64,000 nucleotides of DNA from Microlunatus phosphovorus NM-1 (GTDB lineage: Bacteria > Actinomycetota > Actinomycetes > Propionibacteriales > Propionibacteriaceae), in the NCBI RefSeq assembly GCF_000270245.1, contig NC_015635.1, positions 1,488,001 to 1,552,000 of the forward strand, given 5' to 3'. Of this stretch, positions 28,001 to 35,403 are shown one piece after another; positions within the stretch are counted from its first letter, which is position 1, and the number at the start of each line of letters is the position of its first letter. A model generated the notes under the pieces. That model searched no databases. It was not told the origin of the DNA and worked only from the letters and a program-made list of their open reading frames with translations. A program made the position numbers and the translations under genes.

Positions 28001-29365
28001 GACCTCGACCGGGGCAATCTGCTGGTGCTCGGCATTCCCGGCAGCGGTACGTCGACGACGCTCGCCTCGGCTGCCCTGGCGCTGGCCGACTCGTCCAGCC
28101 CCGACGATCTCGACCTGTTGGTGCTCGATCTGGGAGCGCGGGATCTGGCACCGTTGGCCGACCTGCCGCACACCGTGGCGTACGTCGGTTCGGGGTCGGG
28201 TGCGCGGGAGCAGCAGGTGCGGTTCCTCAAGTACATCCGGGCCGAGCTGGACCGCCGCCGGGCGGTCGGCGGGCAGCATCGGCGGATGGTGATCCTGGTC
28301 GACGGACTGGGCGTGCTGCGTGACGAGTACGACGACTTCGAGGGCCTGAAGCTGCTCGACGGCTTCTATCGCGTGTACGCCGACGGTCCCGAGGTCGGCA
28401 TCTGGACCGCGATCGCGACCGCCCGCGCCAAGGGTGTGCCGAGTGCCATCGAAGAGGTGACCACTCAGCGCTGGCTGTTCCGGCTGGCCGACCCGTACGA
28501 CTACAGCTCCTCCGGTGTGCCGGCGAAACTCGCTCCGCCGGCCGTGCCGGGCCGGTGCGTGCTGGCAGAGTCCAAGCTGCACGCCCATGTGGCCACCTCG
28601 GAGCTTCCGCTGGCAGAGACCGTGGCCGCGATCGCTCGGCGCTGGGGGAACCCGCCGGCCAAGGCGCCGGTGGTGGGCCAGTTGCCGACGTCGGTCACCG
28701 TGACCCAGCTCGGCGCGGCCGCGAGCTTTGACACCGAGCCTCGCCGGCTGCCGGTGGGTGTCCGTGAGTCGGATCTGGGCGTCGCGACGATCGAGGCGTA
28801 CGAGGGCGAGCATGTGCTGATCGCCGGGCCGGCTCGCTCCGGGAAGTCGACGCTGCTGCTCGCGCTCGCCGAGACTCTCCGGGATGCCGGGCTCGCGGTC
28901 TGGGGCGTGTGCGGTCGTCGTTCACCGTTGCCGCAGGCCGGGCTCGACCGGTGCGCGGTGGGGGAGGAGGACGCGGTCGCGGTGTTGGCCGCTGCCCGGG
29001 TGCACAAGGGCATGTTGGTGCTGCTGGTCGACGATGCCGAGCAGTTCGCCGACAGCGACCAGGCCATTGCCGGGCTCGTCTCGGCCCGGCCCGCGGACTT
29101 GCTGGTGATCGCAGCCGGCCGCTCCGACGACCTGCGCAGCATGTATTCGCACTGGACCAAGACGATCCGCAAGGCCCGCTGCGGGGTGCTGCTGCAGCCG
29201 AATGTGGACTATGACGGCGAACTGCTGGGCGTCAATCTGCCGCGGCGGGCCCCGGTCGCCGTCACTCCCGGCCGGGGCTATGTGGTCTCCGGCGGCCTGC
29301 TCGACTTCCTGCAAGCCATGAGCCCGTCGGTCGATGCGGCCCCGGGCGGGAGTGCGGTCCGCTGA
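25070..29365 (+). CDS. FHA-FtsK/SpoIIIE ATPase, EssC/EccC-type T7SS motor
   Basis: A 1431-residue hexameric-motor candidate for type VII secretion. In order: a ubiquitin/FHA-like N-terminal region (1-90); an FHA domain (about 100-170: RPLLIGRSPQADLTID with DSGSTNGTLVDG); a Pro-rich linker; two membrane spans (AAIIAPLLMAVVMVAVMR and ALFAALSPVMVLGTTW); then three FtsK-like ATPase domains. Domain 1 has Walker A GTTGSGKS (654-661) and Walker B LLLVIDEFAML. Domain 2 has GIPGSGTST (988-996), where Thr replaces the Walker lysine. Domain 3 has GPARSGKST (1253-1261). The FHA-first layout is EssC-like rather than mycobacterial EccC-like. GTG start with GGAGGGAGGAG upstream. Confidence 0.88.
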   Translation: MHLLIDVDGTSREIELAQAAETATLADLVQHACDHALAADEVLWVDDAKHDAGDLVRSASLLEGSRIGREPVEHAKPISGWAASLSAGLDAGRTVEVPTTRPLLIGRSPQADLTIDSPSASWSHASVEHTDDGLLVRDSGSTNGTLVDGTEVGEDGTEVTDQAVIVVGGAAITLWRGATEALAPAPGTLHNLTHSATVPYNRPPRTGLLPAPEQIEPPARKPPPPPARFGIAAIIAPLLMAVVMVAVMRDVRFALFAALSPVMVLGTTWEQKRRRKKDIKEGDEEFDKALTRFGTDLETTTVRERERRRELAPDPAVTLRRADLPTTRLWQRRPGSPDFLILNAGVGNPGWAPPLASSASRKLEEEVQQLVDGAVVPGAPVEVDLTAAGVVGIVGDRDGCLAVARSLLCQAATHCGPADLTIGVFCDPGRSTEWSWAGWLPHVRRMGDGSGGRWLSTERGRSESLLRALRDGIDGHPTRALLLVLDSDVLTEGRDAPARQLLGHGRPVGGMVLGRPDRPTVQVSGIVIAATEKQLPASCTTVIEVQRDAAGRVVHPEARTSVDEVVLAGISVDTAQACAADLARFDDPELSVPGGVLPGLVRLPPLLGIDELTSAAIRQSWAGSSRISTPLGIGENGIFGIDLVRDGPHGLVGGTTGSGKSEFLRSMVAGLAARNDPTRLTFILIDFKGGAAFKTCERLPHTIGTVSNLDEQLADRALTALEAELRYRQQVFARAGEGIDNLDAYLATNPDVPMPRLLLVIDEFAMLAKDYPDVLKSLVSVAAVGRTLGVHMILATQRPAGVVNEDILANTNLRVALRVQSKEDSSNVIGVPDASAIGRTQWGRAYVKLGQDDISPVQTALVTGRVEAQSSKLVDVHPVHFDRDQPAAESGAADDDSPTDLDLLIDAVVAANDELGYAAPRPVWPEPLGERVRLGLTALEARENETPLPVVGGVQGSMVRMAVADDPRNQRQLPAGWDLDRGNLLVLGIPGSGTSTTLASAALALADSSSPDDLDLLVLDLGARDLAPLADLPHTVAYVGSGSGAREQQVRFLKYIRAELDRRRAVGGQHRRMVILVDGLGVLRDEYDDFEGLKLLDGFYRVYADGPEVGIWTAIATARAKGVPSAIEEVTTQRWLFRLADPYDYSSSGVPAKLAPPAVPGRCVLAESKLHAHVATSELPLAETVAAIARRWGNPPAKAPVVGQLPTSVTVTQLGAAASFDTEPRRLPVGVRESDLGVATIEAYEGEHVLIAGPARSGKSTLLLALAETLRDAGLAVWGVCGRRSPLPQAGLDRCAVGEEDAVAVLAAARVHKGMLVLLVDDAEQFADSDQAIAGLVSARPADLLVIAAGRSDDLRSMYSHWTKTIRKARCGVLLQPNVDYDGELLGVNLPRRAPVAVTPGRGYVVSGGLLDFLQAMSPSVDAAPGGSAVR

Positions 29366-29382
29366 ATCGGCGCCTGGCTGCT

Positions 29383-30570
29383 TCAGCTGGGCGAATAGTC
29401 GGGAAGGTCGATGTGGTCGGCGGGCGGGGTGAAGATCTTCCGGGCCAGTCTGCTGATCACTGGCGTGGCGGCGATCCGGATGCCGGTGTTGAACGCCGCG
29501 ATGCCGACCATCGTCTTTGGATTGGCCAGCCGGGGTGCGCCAGGCGAGAGCTTCTGCGCCTGGTCGACGTACGGGCGCATGAGAGCTTCGTAGGCCGCGA
29601 AGGCCTGACGGTGGTCTCTGCTCCTGGACAGCTCGCCGGCGAGGACGTAGGCGCCGGTGATGGCGAGGCTGGTACCCATGCCGCTGACCGGCGTTGCGCA
29701 GTAGCCGGCATCGCCGAGAAGCGCGCTGCGACCGCGAGACCAGTGCGTGGCGCGGACCTGGCCCATGGACTCGAAGTAGACGTCGGTGTCGTCGAGGGCA
29801 TCGAGGATCCGCGGAACCTCCCATCCGACGCCGGCGAACCGTTGCCGCAACACCGCTTTCACACCCTCGATATCGAGGTCTTCGTAGCCTCGGCGCTCGG
29901 TCATGAACGACAGGGTGGCGCGGGCGGTGCCGACGTTGTCCGGGCGGATGGTGGAGGTCCTGCTCCCCGGGGCGTTGAACCATCTGGCCCACGCAGTATC
30001 CGTGTCGGCTTTCGGGATGGTCATCCACGCCGTGTACATGTTGAGCGGCTTGATCTGAGCCTCGTTGCCCACGATGAGGCGGCGGGTGCTCGACCCGACC
30101 CCGTCGGCCGCCACGACCAGGTCAAAGGCGCGTTCCGGTCCATGGGCGAACGTGACCTCGACCTCGTCTCCGGTGTCGTTGAGTGTGGCGATGTGGTCGC
30201 CGTAGACGTAGCTGACGCGGTCTTGGCTCCGCTCTATCAGCAGTCGGGCGAGGTCGCCGCGAAGGATCTCGAGTCCTGCGGTCGCACCGTCTGAATCGCC
30301 CTTCCCGCGGGGGAATGCTCCGACGGTCTTGTCGTCGGCATCGACGAAGCGGACGCCGATCTCGCCGGTCGAGGCGCTGCGAATCGCCTCCTCGATCCCC
30401 ATCCGGCGAGCCACCTCGCGCCCAGCACCGCGAAGGTCGATGTTCTGTCCGGTTTCGCGGGGCCCGGGGGCCCGTTCGACCACGGTGACGTCGAAGCCAT
30501 AGTGGTTGAGCCAGTAGGCCAGGGCAGGGCCGGCCACACTGGCGCCGGAGATCAAAACGGTGGTACTCAT
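29383..30570 (-). CDS. FAD-dependent monooxygenase (TetX/PHBH-like)
   Basis: The 395-residue protein has the N-terminal dinucleotide fold VLISGASVAGPALAYWLN with ERAPG at the end of the second strand, the DG motif DLVVAADGVGSSTRR, and the FAD-ribityl GD motif ALLGDAGYCATPVSGMG. These are class A flavoprotein hydroxylase features, the group that includes tetracycline-inactivating TetX and aromatic hydroxylases. It overlaps the efflux-pump gene by 4 nt, and a MarR gene diverges from them. Detoxification of an aromatic or polyketide drug is a reasonable but unproven role. Confidence 0.88.
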   Translation of the reverse strand: MSTTVLISGASVAGPALAYWLNHYGFDVTVVERAPGPRETGQNIDLRGAGREVARRMGIEEAIRSASTGEIGVRFVDADDKTVGAFPRGKGDSDGATAGLEILRGDLARLLIERSQDRVSYVYGDHIATLNDTGDEVEVTFAHGPERAFDLVVAADGVGSSTRRLIVGNEAQIKPLNMYTAWMTIPKADTDTAWARWFNAPGSRTSTIRPDNVGTARATLSFMTERRGYEDLDIEGVKAVLRQRFAGVGWEVPRILDALDDTDVYFESMGQVRATHWSRGRSALLGDAGYCATPVSGMGTSLAITGAYVLAGELSRSRDHRQAFAAYEALMRPYVDQAQKLSPGAPRLANPKTMVGIAAFNTGIRIAATPVISRLARKIFTPPADHIDLPDYSPS

Positions 30571-32045
30571 CGGCTTTCCTCGGTGGAGACAGCGACCGGC
30601 CCGTGATCGGACTCGGGTGTCGCTTCGGGTACGGCGTGATCGTCGGGCCGCGGGTGCTGAGGGAAGGCGAAGGTCAGGGCCAAGAAGACCAGCAGGAGAC
30701 CACCCTGGACGACGAGGGCGTCCCGGAACCCCGTGGCAGGAGTGCTCGTCTTGACCGCGTCGAAAAACACGGAGCCGAAGACGGCGACCCCGACCGAGCC
30801 TGCGATCGATTGCACGGCGGACAGTACGCCGGACGCGGATCCGATCTCATGATCATCGACGGCGGCGAGGATGACGCTGAACAGAGCGGCGATGACCATC
30901 CCTGAGCCGACGCCGGCGACCACGATGGCGGGAACCAACGGCCAGATCGAGAACGGAACCGCGAGCGAGCCGAGCTGGAACCACAACACCAAGGCGCCGA
31001 GGAGTTGAATGACGGGACCGAGCTGCAACACCGCCCGACCGAGCTTTGCCGCGAGCACGGCACCACTGAGCGCGCCGCCAATCGCCGTGCCCACCGCCAA
31101 CGGGAGGTTGCCGAGTCCGGCTTCGCCGGCGGTGAAATCCTGACCGATCTGCAGAAACAGGGTGAGGACGAGCTGAGTGCCGATCAGCCCGGCGAAGAAC
31201 AAGGCGATCCCACCGAGTCCGACCGTGTATGCCCGGCGAGTGAAGATCGTCGGCGTGACCAACGGCACCCCGCCGATCCTGGCCAGGCGGCGCTGCTGGA
31301 GGACGAACAGGCCGAAGCCGACGACGGAGGCAGCCAGGCTCGCCCAGGTCCACCAGGGCCAGTCATTCTCAGGGCCGAAGTTGAGTGGCAGCACCAGGAG
31401 TCCCGAAGCCGCGGCGACCAGTGCGGCCCCCGGCACGTCGACGCTCGCCGCACGGTCACCGGGGCGGCGAGGAAGGATGCGCCACGCCACCGCGACCGCA
31501 ATCAGTCCGATCGGGACATTGACCAGGAACACCAGGCGCCAGCCGATTCCGAACAGGTCGGCCTCGATCAGTGCGCCGCCGAGCACCGGGCCGATGATTC
31601 CGCCGAGTCCGAGGACGGGGCCGAAGATGCCGAACACCGTGACGAGCTCCGGACCGGAGAAGTTCTCCCGCAACAGACCAAGTCCCTGTGGCAGCAGCAT
31701 GGCGCCTGCTGCGCCCTGGATCAGCCGCACCACGATCAAAGCACTGACCGTGGGGGCCAAAGCGCAGAGCAGGGAGGCGATGGTGAAGGCAAGGAGGCCG
31801 CCGAGGAACATCCGCCGCCGTCCGAATCGGTCACCGAGCCGACCGCCGAGGACCAGTCCGGCGCCAAGAGCGAGGGCGTAGCCGCCGATCACCCATTGCA
31901 GGCCGACGGAGCTGGTGCCCAAGGACTGCTCGAGTGAGGGACCCGCGACGTTGACGATGGTGGCGTCGAGCAAGTCCATCACCTCAGCCGTCAGCATCAC
32001 GGCGAGGATGAGCCATCGGTAGCGGACGGGCTGGTCGAGAGACAT
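30567..32045 (-). CDS. DHA2-family MFS drug exporter (EmrB/QacA type)
   Basis: A 492-residue protein with about 14 hydrophobic segments. Motifs: MDLLDATIVNVAGPSLEQSL in the first helix (DHA2 D-x-T-I-V-NVA), GGRLGDRFGRRRMFLGG (motif A) and GAAGAMLLPQGLGLL with FGPVLGLGGIIGPVLGG (motif C-like). Members expel quaternary ammonium compounds, dyes and antibiotics by proton antiport. The ATG at 32045 has AAGGA 8 nt upstream. It is the first gene of an operon with the FAD monooxygenase and is divergent from marR, across a region with two palindromes. Confidence 0.92.
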   Translation of the reverse strand: MSLDQPVRYRWLILAVMLTAEVMDLLDATIVNVAGPSLEQSLGTSSVGLQWVIGGYALALGAGLVLGGRLGDRFGRRRMFLGGLLAFTIASLLCALAPTVSALIVVRLIQGAAGAMLLPQGLGLLRENFSGPELVTVFGIFGPVLGLGGIIGPVLGGALIEADLFGIGWRLVFLVNVPIGLIAVAVAWRILPRRPGDRAASVDVPGAALVAAASGLLVLPLNFGPENDWPWWTWASLAASVVGFGLFVLQQRRLARIGGVPLVTPTIFTRRAYTVGLGGIALFFAGLIGTQLVLTLFLQIGQDFTAGEAGLGNLPLAVGTAIGGALSGAVLAAKLGRAVLQLGPVIQLLGALVLWFQLGSLAVPFSIWPLVPAIVVAGVGSGMVIAALFSVILAAVDDHEIGSASGVLSAVQSIAGSVGVAVFGSVFFDAVKTSTPATGFRDALVVQGGLLLVFLALTFAFPQHPRPDDHAVPEATPESDHGPVAVSTEESR

Positions 32046-32056
32046 TAGAAAAGTCC

Positions 32057-32089
32057 TTGATTATCAAAAACATTGACAATCTTGATTGT
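32057..32089. promoter_or_regulatory. MarR operator candidates between the exporter and marR
   Basis: Two inverted repeats lie in the 57-bp space: TTGAT-T-ATCAA at 32057-32067 and ACAATC-TT-GATTGT at 32076-32089, each with perfect arms. The stretch is AT-rich against a GC-rich background. MarR proteins bind palindromes of about this size over the promoter of the gene they repress, so joint control of both directions is likely. Confidence 0.6.
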
Positions 32090-32102
32090 TTACCATGGCT
32101 CC

Positions 32103-32579
32103 ATGGATGTCAATCCGGCCGACGGCATAGCTGACCAGCTCGAGTTGATGACCCGCCGGCAGCAGCAGTTCGAACGACATCTCGCGGACAGTCTGAGCGT
32201 CGATCCGGCCGGCCTTGCGGCAATGGAGCATCTGATGCGCGAAGGGCAGGCCACGCCGACCGAACTCGCTCGTCAGCTGACGATCTCCACAGCAGCGATG
32301 ACGCTGGTGCTCGACCGGCTCCAAGCTGCGGGCCACGTGAGTCGTCATCCGCATCCCACAGACCGTCGCAAGGTCGTGATCATTCCGGCGGCTGATTCGG
32401 TGACCTCAGCCGAAGGTTTGGTGACGCCTCTGATCGTTGGGGTCGAGAGGGTCGTAGGGGCGCTGAATCCGCAGGAGCAGCAGGTCGTCTCGACCTTCTT
32501 GTCTCAGTTGCTCAGCGTGTACGACGAAGTTCTCTCCCAAGCCGACGCTCCGCATGGTGATGACCCGGTTCGACACTAG
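32103..32579 (+). CDS. MarR-family transcriptional regulator
   Basis: I start it at ATG 32103 (MDVNPADGIADQLEL); the frame continues upstream to 32073 through the operator. The product is about 158 residues with the MarR winged helix: LMREGQATPTELARQLTIST followed by AAMTLVLDRLQAAGHVSR, then the wing HPTDRRKVVI. The C-terminal helices would dimerise. It is divergent from the DHA2 exporter-monooxygenase operon and probably represses it until a drug binds. The stop is followed within about 9 bp by the immunity-gene mosaic, so this gene marks the edge of that region. Confidence 0.88.
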   Translation: MDVNPADGIADQLELMTRRQQQFERHLADSLSVDPAGLAAMEHLMREGQATPTELARQLTISTAAMTLVLDRLQAAGHVSRHPHPTDRRKVVIIPAADSVTSAEGLVTPLIVGVERVVGALNPQEQQVVSTFLSQLLSVYDEVLSQADAPHGDDPVRH

Positions 32580-32587
32580 GTGCCGAC

Positions 32588-32647
32588 TCAGTCGGGCCGG
32601 ATCGGATGAAGGATCTCGGTCAGCTGATCGTAGGCGTCCCGGCTCAC
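32588..32647 (-). pseudogene. 19-residue coding stub overlapping the SUKH-4 stop
   Basis: A GTG at 32647 overlaps the stop of the SUKH-4 gene (GTGA) and reads MSRDAYDQLTEILHPIRPD before a stop at 32588, only 9 bp from the marR stop. The tight coupling and protein-like composition suggest the first codons of a further immunity-type gene whose remainder was lost. Too short for family assignment. Confidence 0.35.
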
Positions 32648-33144
32648 AGCAGTCCGTCGCGAAGCTGCTCGAAGATCACCGACCACCAGTGTTCCGGATC
32701 TGCCAGGGCTGTCTCGTCCATACTTCGCAGCCGCTTCTGAAGATCATCGAGCGCGGTATCGAGCTGTGTGTCGTCCAACTCCGCGAACTGACGTCGGATC
32801 CGGCAGACCTCGAGGAGGAAGCTGGCGAACGACCCGAGGTCGGCATTGACATACCGCTGTCGCAGGTCCGACGTCGCGGTGACAGAGATGACGGCACCGT
32901 CTGGTGGCACCAGGCACAGCGAACTGCCGCCGTCGGTGCCGAAGCGGATAGGGGGGCCGGGTCGTCGATCGGACGGCATCGACTCCACGGGCGTGAAGAC
33001 GAACAGCGGATCCACCGCAACCGGGAGCCCGACCTCCCCGAGCACGTACGCCGCCCGAGGACCGATCCCAAGCTGGCTGAGCGCCTCCGGTGACACCCGT
33101 GCCAGCGACCCCCACACATCGGCGGCCGTCGCAGCGTCGATCAT
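32644..33144 (-). CDS. SUKH-4-family immunity protein
   Basis: The 166-residue product resembles SUKH-4 immunity proteins: LSQLGIGPRAAYVLGEVGLP, then VAVDPLFVFTPVES, IRFGTDGGSSLCLVPPDGAV, and FASFLLEVCRIRRQFAELDD. SUKH proteins neutralise nucleases and other toxic C-termini of polymorphic toxins. No toxin gene touches this one. It is the outermost member of the immunity mosaic lying downstream of the RHS toxin, so it is probably an orphan kept against foreign toxins. Function inferred from family only. Confidence 0.75.
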   Translation of the reverse strand: MIDAATAADVWGSLARVSPEALSQLGIGPRAAYVLGEVGLPVAVDPLFVFTPVESMPSDRRPGPPIRFGTDGGSSLCLVPPDGAVISVTATSDLRQRYVNADLGSFASFLLEVCRIRRQFAELDDTQLDTALDDLQKRLRSMDETALADPEHWWSVIFEQLRDGLL

Positions 33145-33195
33145 TCGCGTACTCTACTTCCGCATCTCCAGGGCATGAGGTCGTCGCGGACCTCA

Positions 33196-33545
33196 TCACG
33201 GCGCCCCCGGACGACCGTAGAACTCGTCGTGAGGCAGCCGGAGACGCCAGGCGGACTCGGTGGGGTGCGGTGGCACGAACAAGGCACCGTTGCTGAACTG
33301 GAATCCCGTGTCGTCGAGGTCGACGGGGCCTACCCCGAGCAGTGCTTCGCCGACCACCGAGCGGACCTGGACGGCGAGGTCGTCATCGTCGGAATAGATT
33401 GCGCGTCCCTCCAAGGTTCCCTCCCACGGCGCGAGGATGGTCAAGGTCCAGTCGAGCCCCAGATCGTCAGGACCGCGCCCTCGACATCGGCCCCGGTGAT
33501 CTCAACCGGCAGATGTTCGGCGATATCGGGGTAGGCGCGACTCAC
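33196..33545 (-). pseudogene. Frameshifted small protein in the immunity mosaic
   Basis: A GTG at 33545, with GGAG 7 nt upstream, opens SRAYPDIAEHLPVEITGADV followed by EGAVLTIWG. A frameshift near 33455-33465 then moves to the frame LTILAPWEGTLEGRAIYSDD and on to RLPHDEFYGRPGAP with its stop at 33196. The joined product would be about 116 residues. I do not recognise the family. The size, acidity and setting fit an immunity protein. The break may be real decay or a sequencing error. Confidence 0.5.
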
Positions 33546-33662
33546 CGGGACGCTCCGTCGCGCCGGCTGAGGTCGCCGTCCGCGAACTTGGTGGTGCCGT
33601 ACAGGGTCGGCCGGGGAAATCGGCGTGCAGATGCCGGATGGCCATGGCCATAATGATGGCCG

Positions 33663-34250
33663 ATGAGTAAACCGCCGTTTCGCCAGGTCCGCGCCGTCCA
33701 TGACGAGGACACGATCACCGTCTATCAGGCGTACTCGCCGGCGATCGCCAGTGCCGCGGTTGCGGCGGGTGGATTCGTGCCCCCGTTCCGGCGGGAGCGG
33801 ATGACCTGGATCAAACCGTCCTTCCTCTGGATGATGTATCGCTGCGGCTGGGCGACCAAGCCCGGTCAGGAACGGGTGCTGGCCATTCGGATGCTGCGCA
33901 GCGGGTTCGAGGAGGCCCTCTCGATGGCCTCACTCAGCCATTTCGATCCGGCGGTGTACGCCGACCAGGAGGTCTGGCAGCAGCGCAAGGCGGCCAGTCC
34001 GGTACGCGTGCAGTGGGACCCCGAGCGCGACGTACGGCTGGAACCCTTGGCCTGGCGATCCCTCCAGGTCGGACTAGGCGGCGTGGCAGTCGAACGGTAC
34101 GTCGACGACTGGGTCGTCGGGATCGAGGACATCACCGCGATGGTGGAGGAACTCCGCGAACGTGCTCCGGACGATCGCCGTTCCTCGTTACCGATCGAGC
34201 TCCCTTACCCGCTGCCACCAGAAGTGGCGGCGGTGGTCGGCGCGACCTGA
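33663..34250 (+). CDS. DUF4291 domain-containing protein
   Basis: The 195-residue protein carries the DUF4291 pattern: RQVRAVHDEDTITVYQAYSP, IASAAVAAGGFVPPFRRERM, and TWIKPSFLWMMYRCGWATKP. The domain has no established biochemical role. The gene is complete, with a start at ATG 33663. It is on the plus strand against the mostly minus-strand mosaic, so it looks like an independent insertion rather than part of an immunity operon. Confidence 0.85.
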   Translation: MSKPPFRQVRAVHDEDTITVYQAYSPAIASAAVAAGGFVPPFRRERMTWIKPSFLWMMYRCGWATKPGQERVLAIRMLRSGFEEALSMASLSHFDPAVYADQEVWQQRKAASPVRVQWDPERDVRLEPLAWRSLQVGLGGVAVERYVDDWVVGIEDITAMVEELRERAPDDRRSSLPIELPYPLPPEVAAVVGAT

Positions 34251-34268
34251 TCGTGCGACGGCTTCTTG

Positions 34269-34538
34269 TCATTGCAGTCCCCGCAGGACACGTTCAGGGT
34301 CCAGGCTCATCGCGATAGCCAGCCGACGGATCTGCTCGACGACCTCGGGGTCGAGGGTCGCGTCGTATTCGTAGAGTCGCGTGCACAGGTTCTGCAGCGC
34401 GATCCCAGGCTCGCCGGCTTCGAGAAGCTCCCACGCATTCGTCAGGTCTTGCTCGGGCAACGCGTCGCTGACTCCGATGATCACCGCCCGCAACGACCCG
34501 AGAAGGTCGTCCCACTCGTAACAGGCATCCTCAGTCAA
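34269..34538 (-). CDS. MafI-like immunity protein
   Basis: An 89-residue acidic protein: DDLLGSLRAVIIGVSDALPE, LTNAWELLEAGEPGIALQNL, CTRLYEYDATLDPEVVEQIR. The helical pattern with LxxGEPGxALxxLCxxLYE matches small MafI-type immunity proteins (antidotes of Maf/RHS-like toxins). It appears to start at a TTG at 34538 that overlaps the end of the broken SMI1-like gene, suggesting the two were once translated together. Assignment from family pattern, no structure evidence. Confidence 0.65.
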   Translation of the reverse strand: MTEDACYEWDDLLGSLRAVIIGVSDALPEQDLTNAWELLEAGEPGIALQNLCTRLYEYDATLDPEVVEQIRRLAIAMSLDPERVLRGLQ

Positions 34539-34882
34539 ATTCGATCAGATCCTCGATCGCTTGGCGCCATGCGTAGAAGGTGGGATATTCGGCGCGATGC
34601 TCCCAGCCAGGGTCTGCGAAGTCGTGAATGACGACAACCTGCTGAGGGTCTCGACGCAGATCCCAACAGGCAACATCGTCGGTGTCCTGCCGGTTGGCAA
34701 AAAGGCACCAGCCGTCGGTTCGGGAATCTGCCTGCCAAACCACGGAACCGTCGCTGGAGCGGGTCGCCGCTCAAGATCGCCCACGGCTCGAGATCGATCA
34801 GACCGAGATGAACGACTCTGATGAACGAGGGTGGGTAGGTGAAGCCGGTGGGCAGGTCGGCCAGGGCAAGGAGTTGGACCAC
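34531..34882 (-). pseudogene. Frameshifted SMI1/KNR4 (SUKH)-like immunity gene
   Basis: From GTG 34882 the frame reads LALADLPTGFTYPPSFIRVV, then HLGLIDLEPWAILSGDPLQR. Near 34750-34760 it must shift to continue DGSVVWQADSRTDGWCLFAN, then RQDTDDVACWDLRRDPQQVV, ending at 34531. The P-x-F-x-R, W-x-I-L-S-G-D and late W-x-x-A-I-E-D-L blocks are what SMI1/KNR4-type proteins show. One frameshift splits it, so it is probably inactive. It lies directly upstream of the MafI-like gene and overlaps it slightly. Confidence 0.6.
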
Positions 34883-35036
34883 GCTAGTGCAAGCTACCCG
34901 GCCGCTAACGGGGGAGTTGCGGTGCCCGTGAGCAGATCGATCTCGAACTCTCTCGAGGCTCGTCATCGTCGGGGTCGGCAATGCTTGGCGTACGGCGGGC
35001 AGGCGTAGGATGCGCCGTAGGTGGCATGCTCGGCGT

Positions 35037-35264
35037 ATGAGTATGGAGTGTCGCCGGTGCGGTCGTCCTGTACGGGTGAGCGCCTCGCAGTTCGATGTTT
35101 TTGAGCAAATGCACTATGTGTGCTTTCACTACGAGTTCGAGCACGGGGAGTACGACGTCGATGAGGAGTGCACGGCGGGCGGCTGTCCATCCGCCGTATT
35201 GACTAAAGGTCGGAGCGCGACATCTGCGTTGCGACACACGGAGGACTCGTCGTGGAGCGAGTGA
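35037..35264 (+). CDS. Small zinc-ribbon-like protein, function unknown
   Basis: The 75-residue product starts at ATG 35037 (MSMECRRCGRPVRVSASQFD). It has a CxxC pair at the N-terminus, then HYVCFHYEFEHG and EECTAGGCPSA, a spacing that suggests a Cys/His metal site. An upstream start at 35010 is possible, but the protein-like part begins at 35037. I do not know a function. It is flanked by the SMI1-like wreck and a DUF7919-like gene. Confidence 0.6.
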   Translation: MSMECRRCGRPVRVSASQFDVFEQMHYVCFHYEFEHGEYDVDEECTAGGCPSAVLTKGRSATSALRHTEDSSWSE

Positions 35265-35403
35265 TCGATCATCTCCATCACTCCCATTCGTAGATTTGTA
35301 TCAACTGCTTGCCTGAGATCGAGAAGGATTGCTGAAGTACAGGCAGCCGAACAACACTAGCGAAGTGGGAAATAGATCTTACAAGGCGATCTGGGTAGCT
35401 GGC

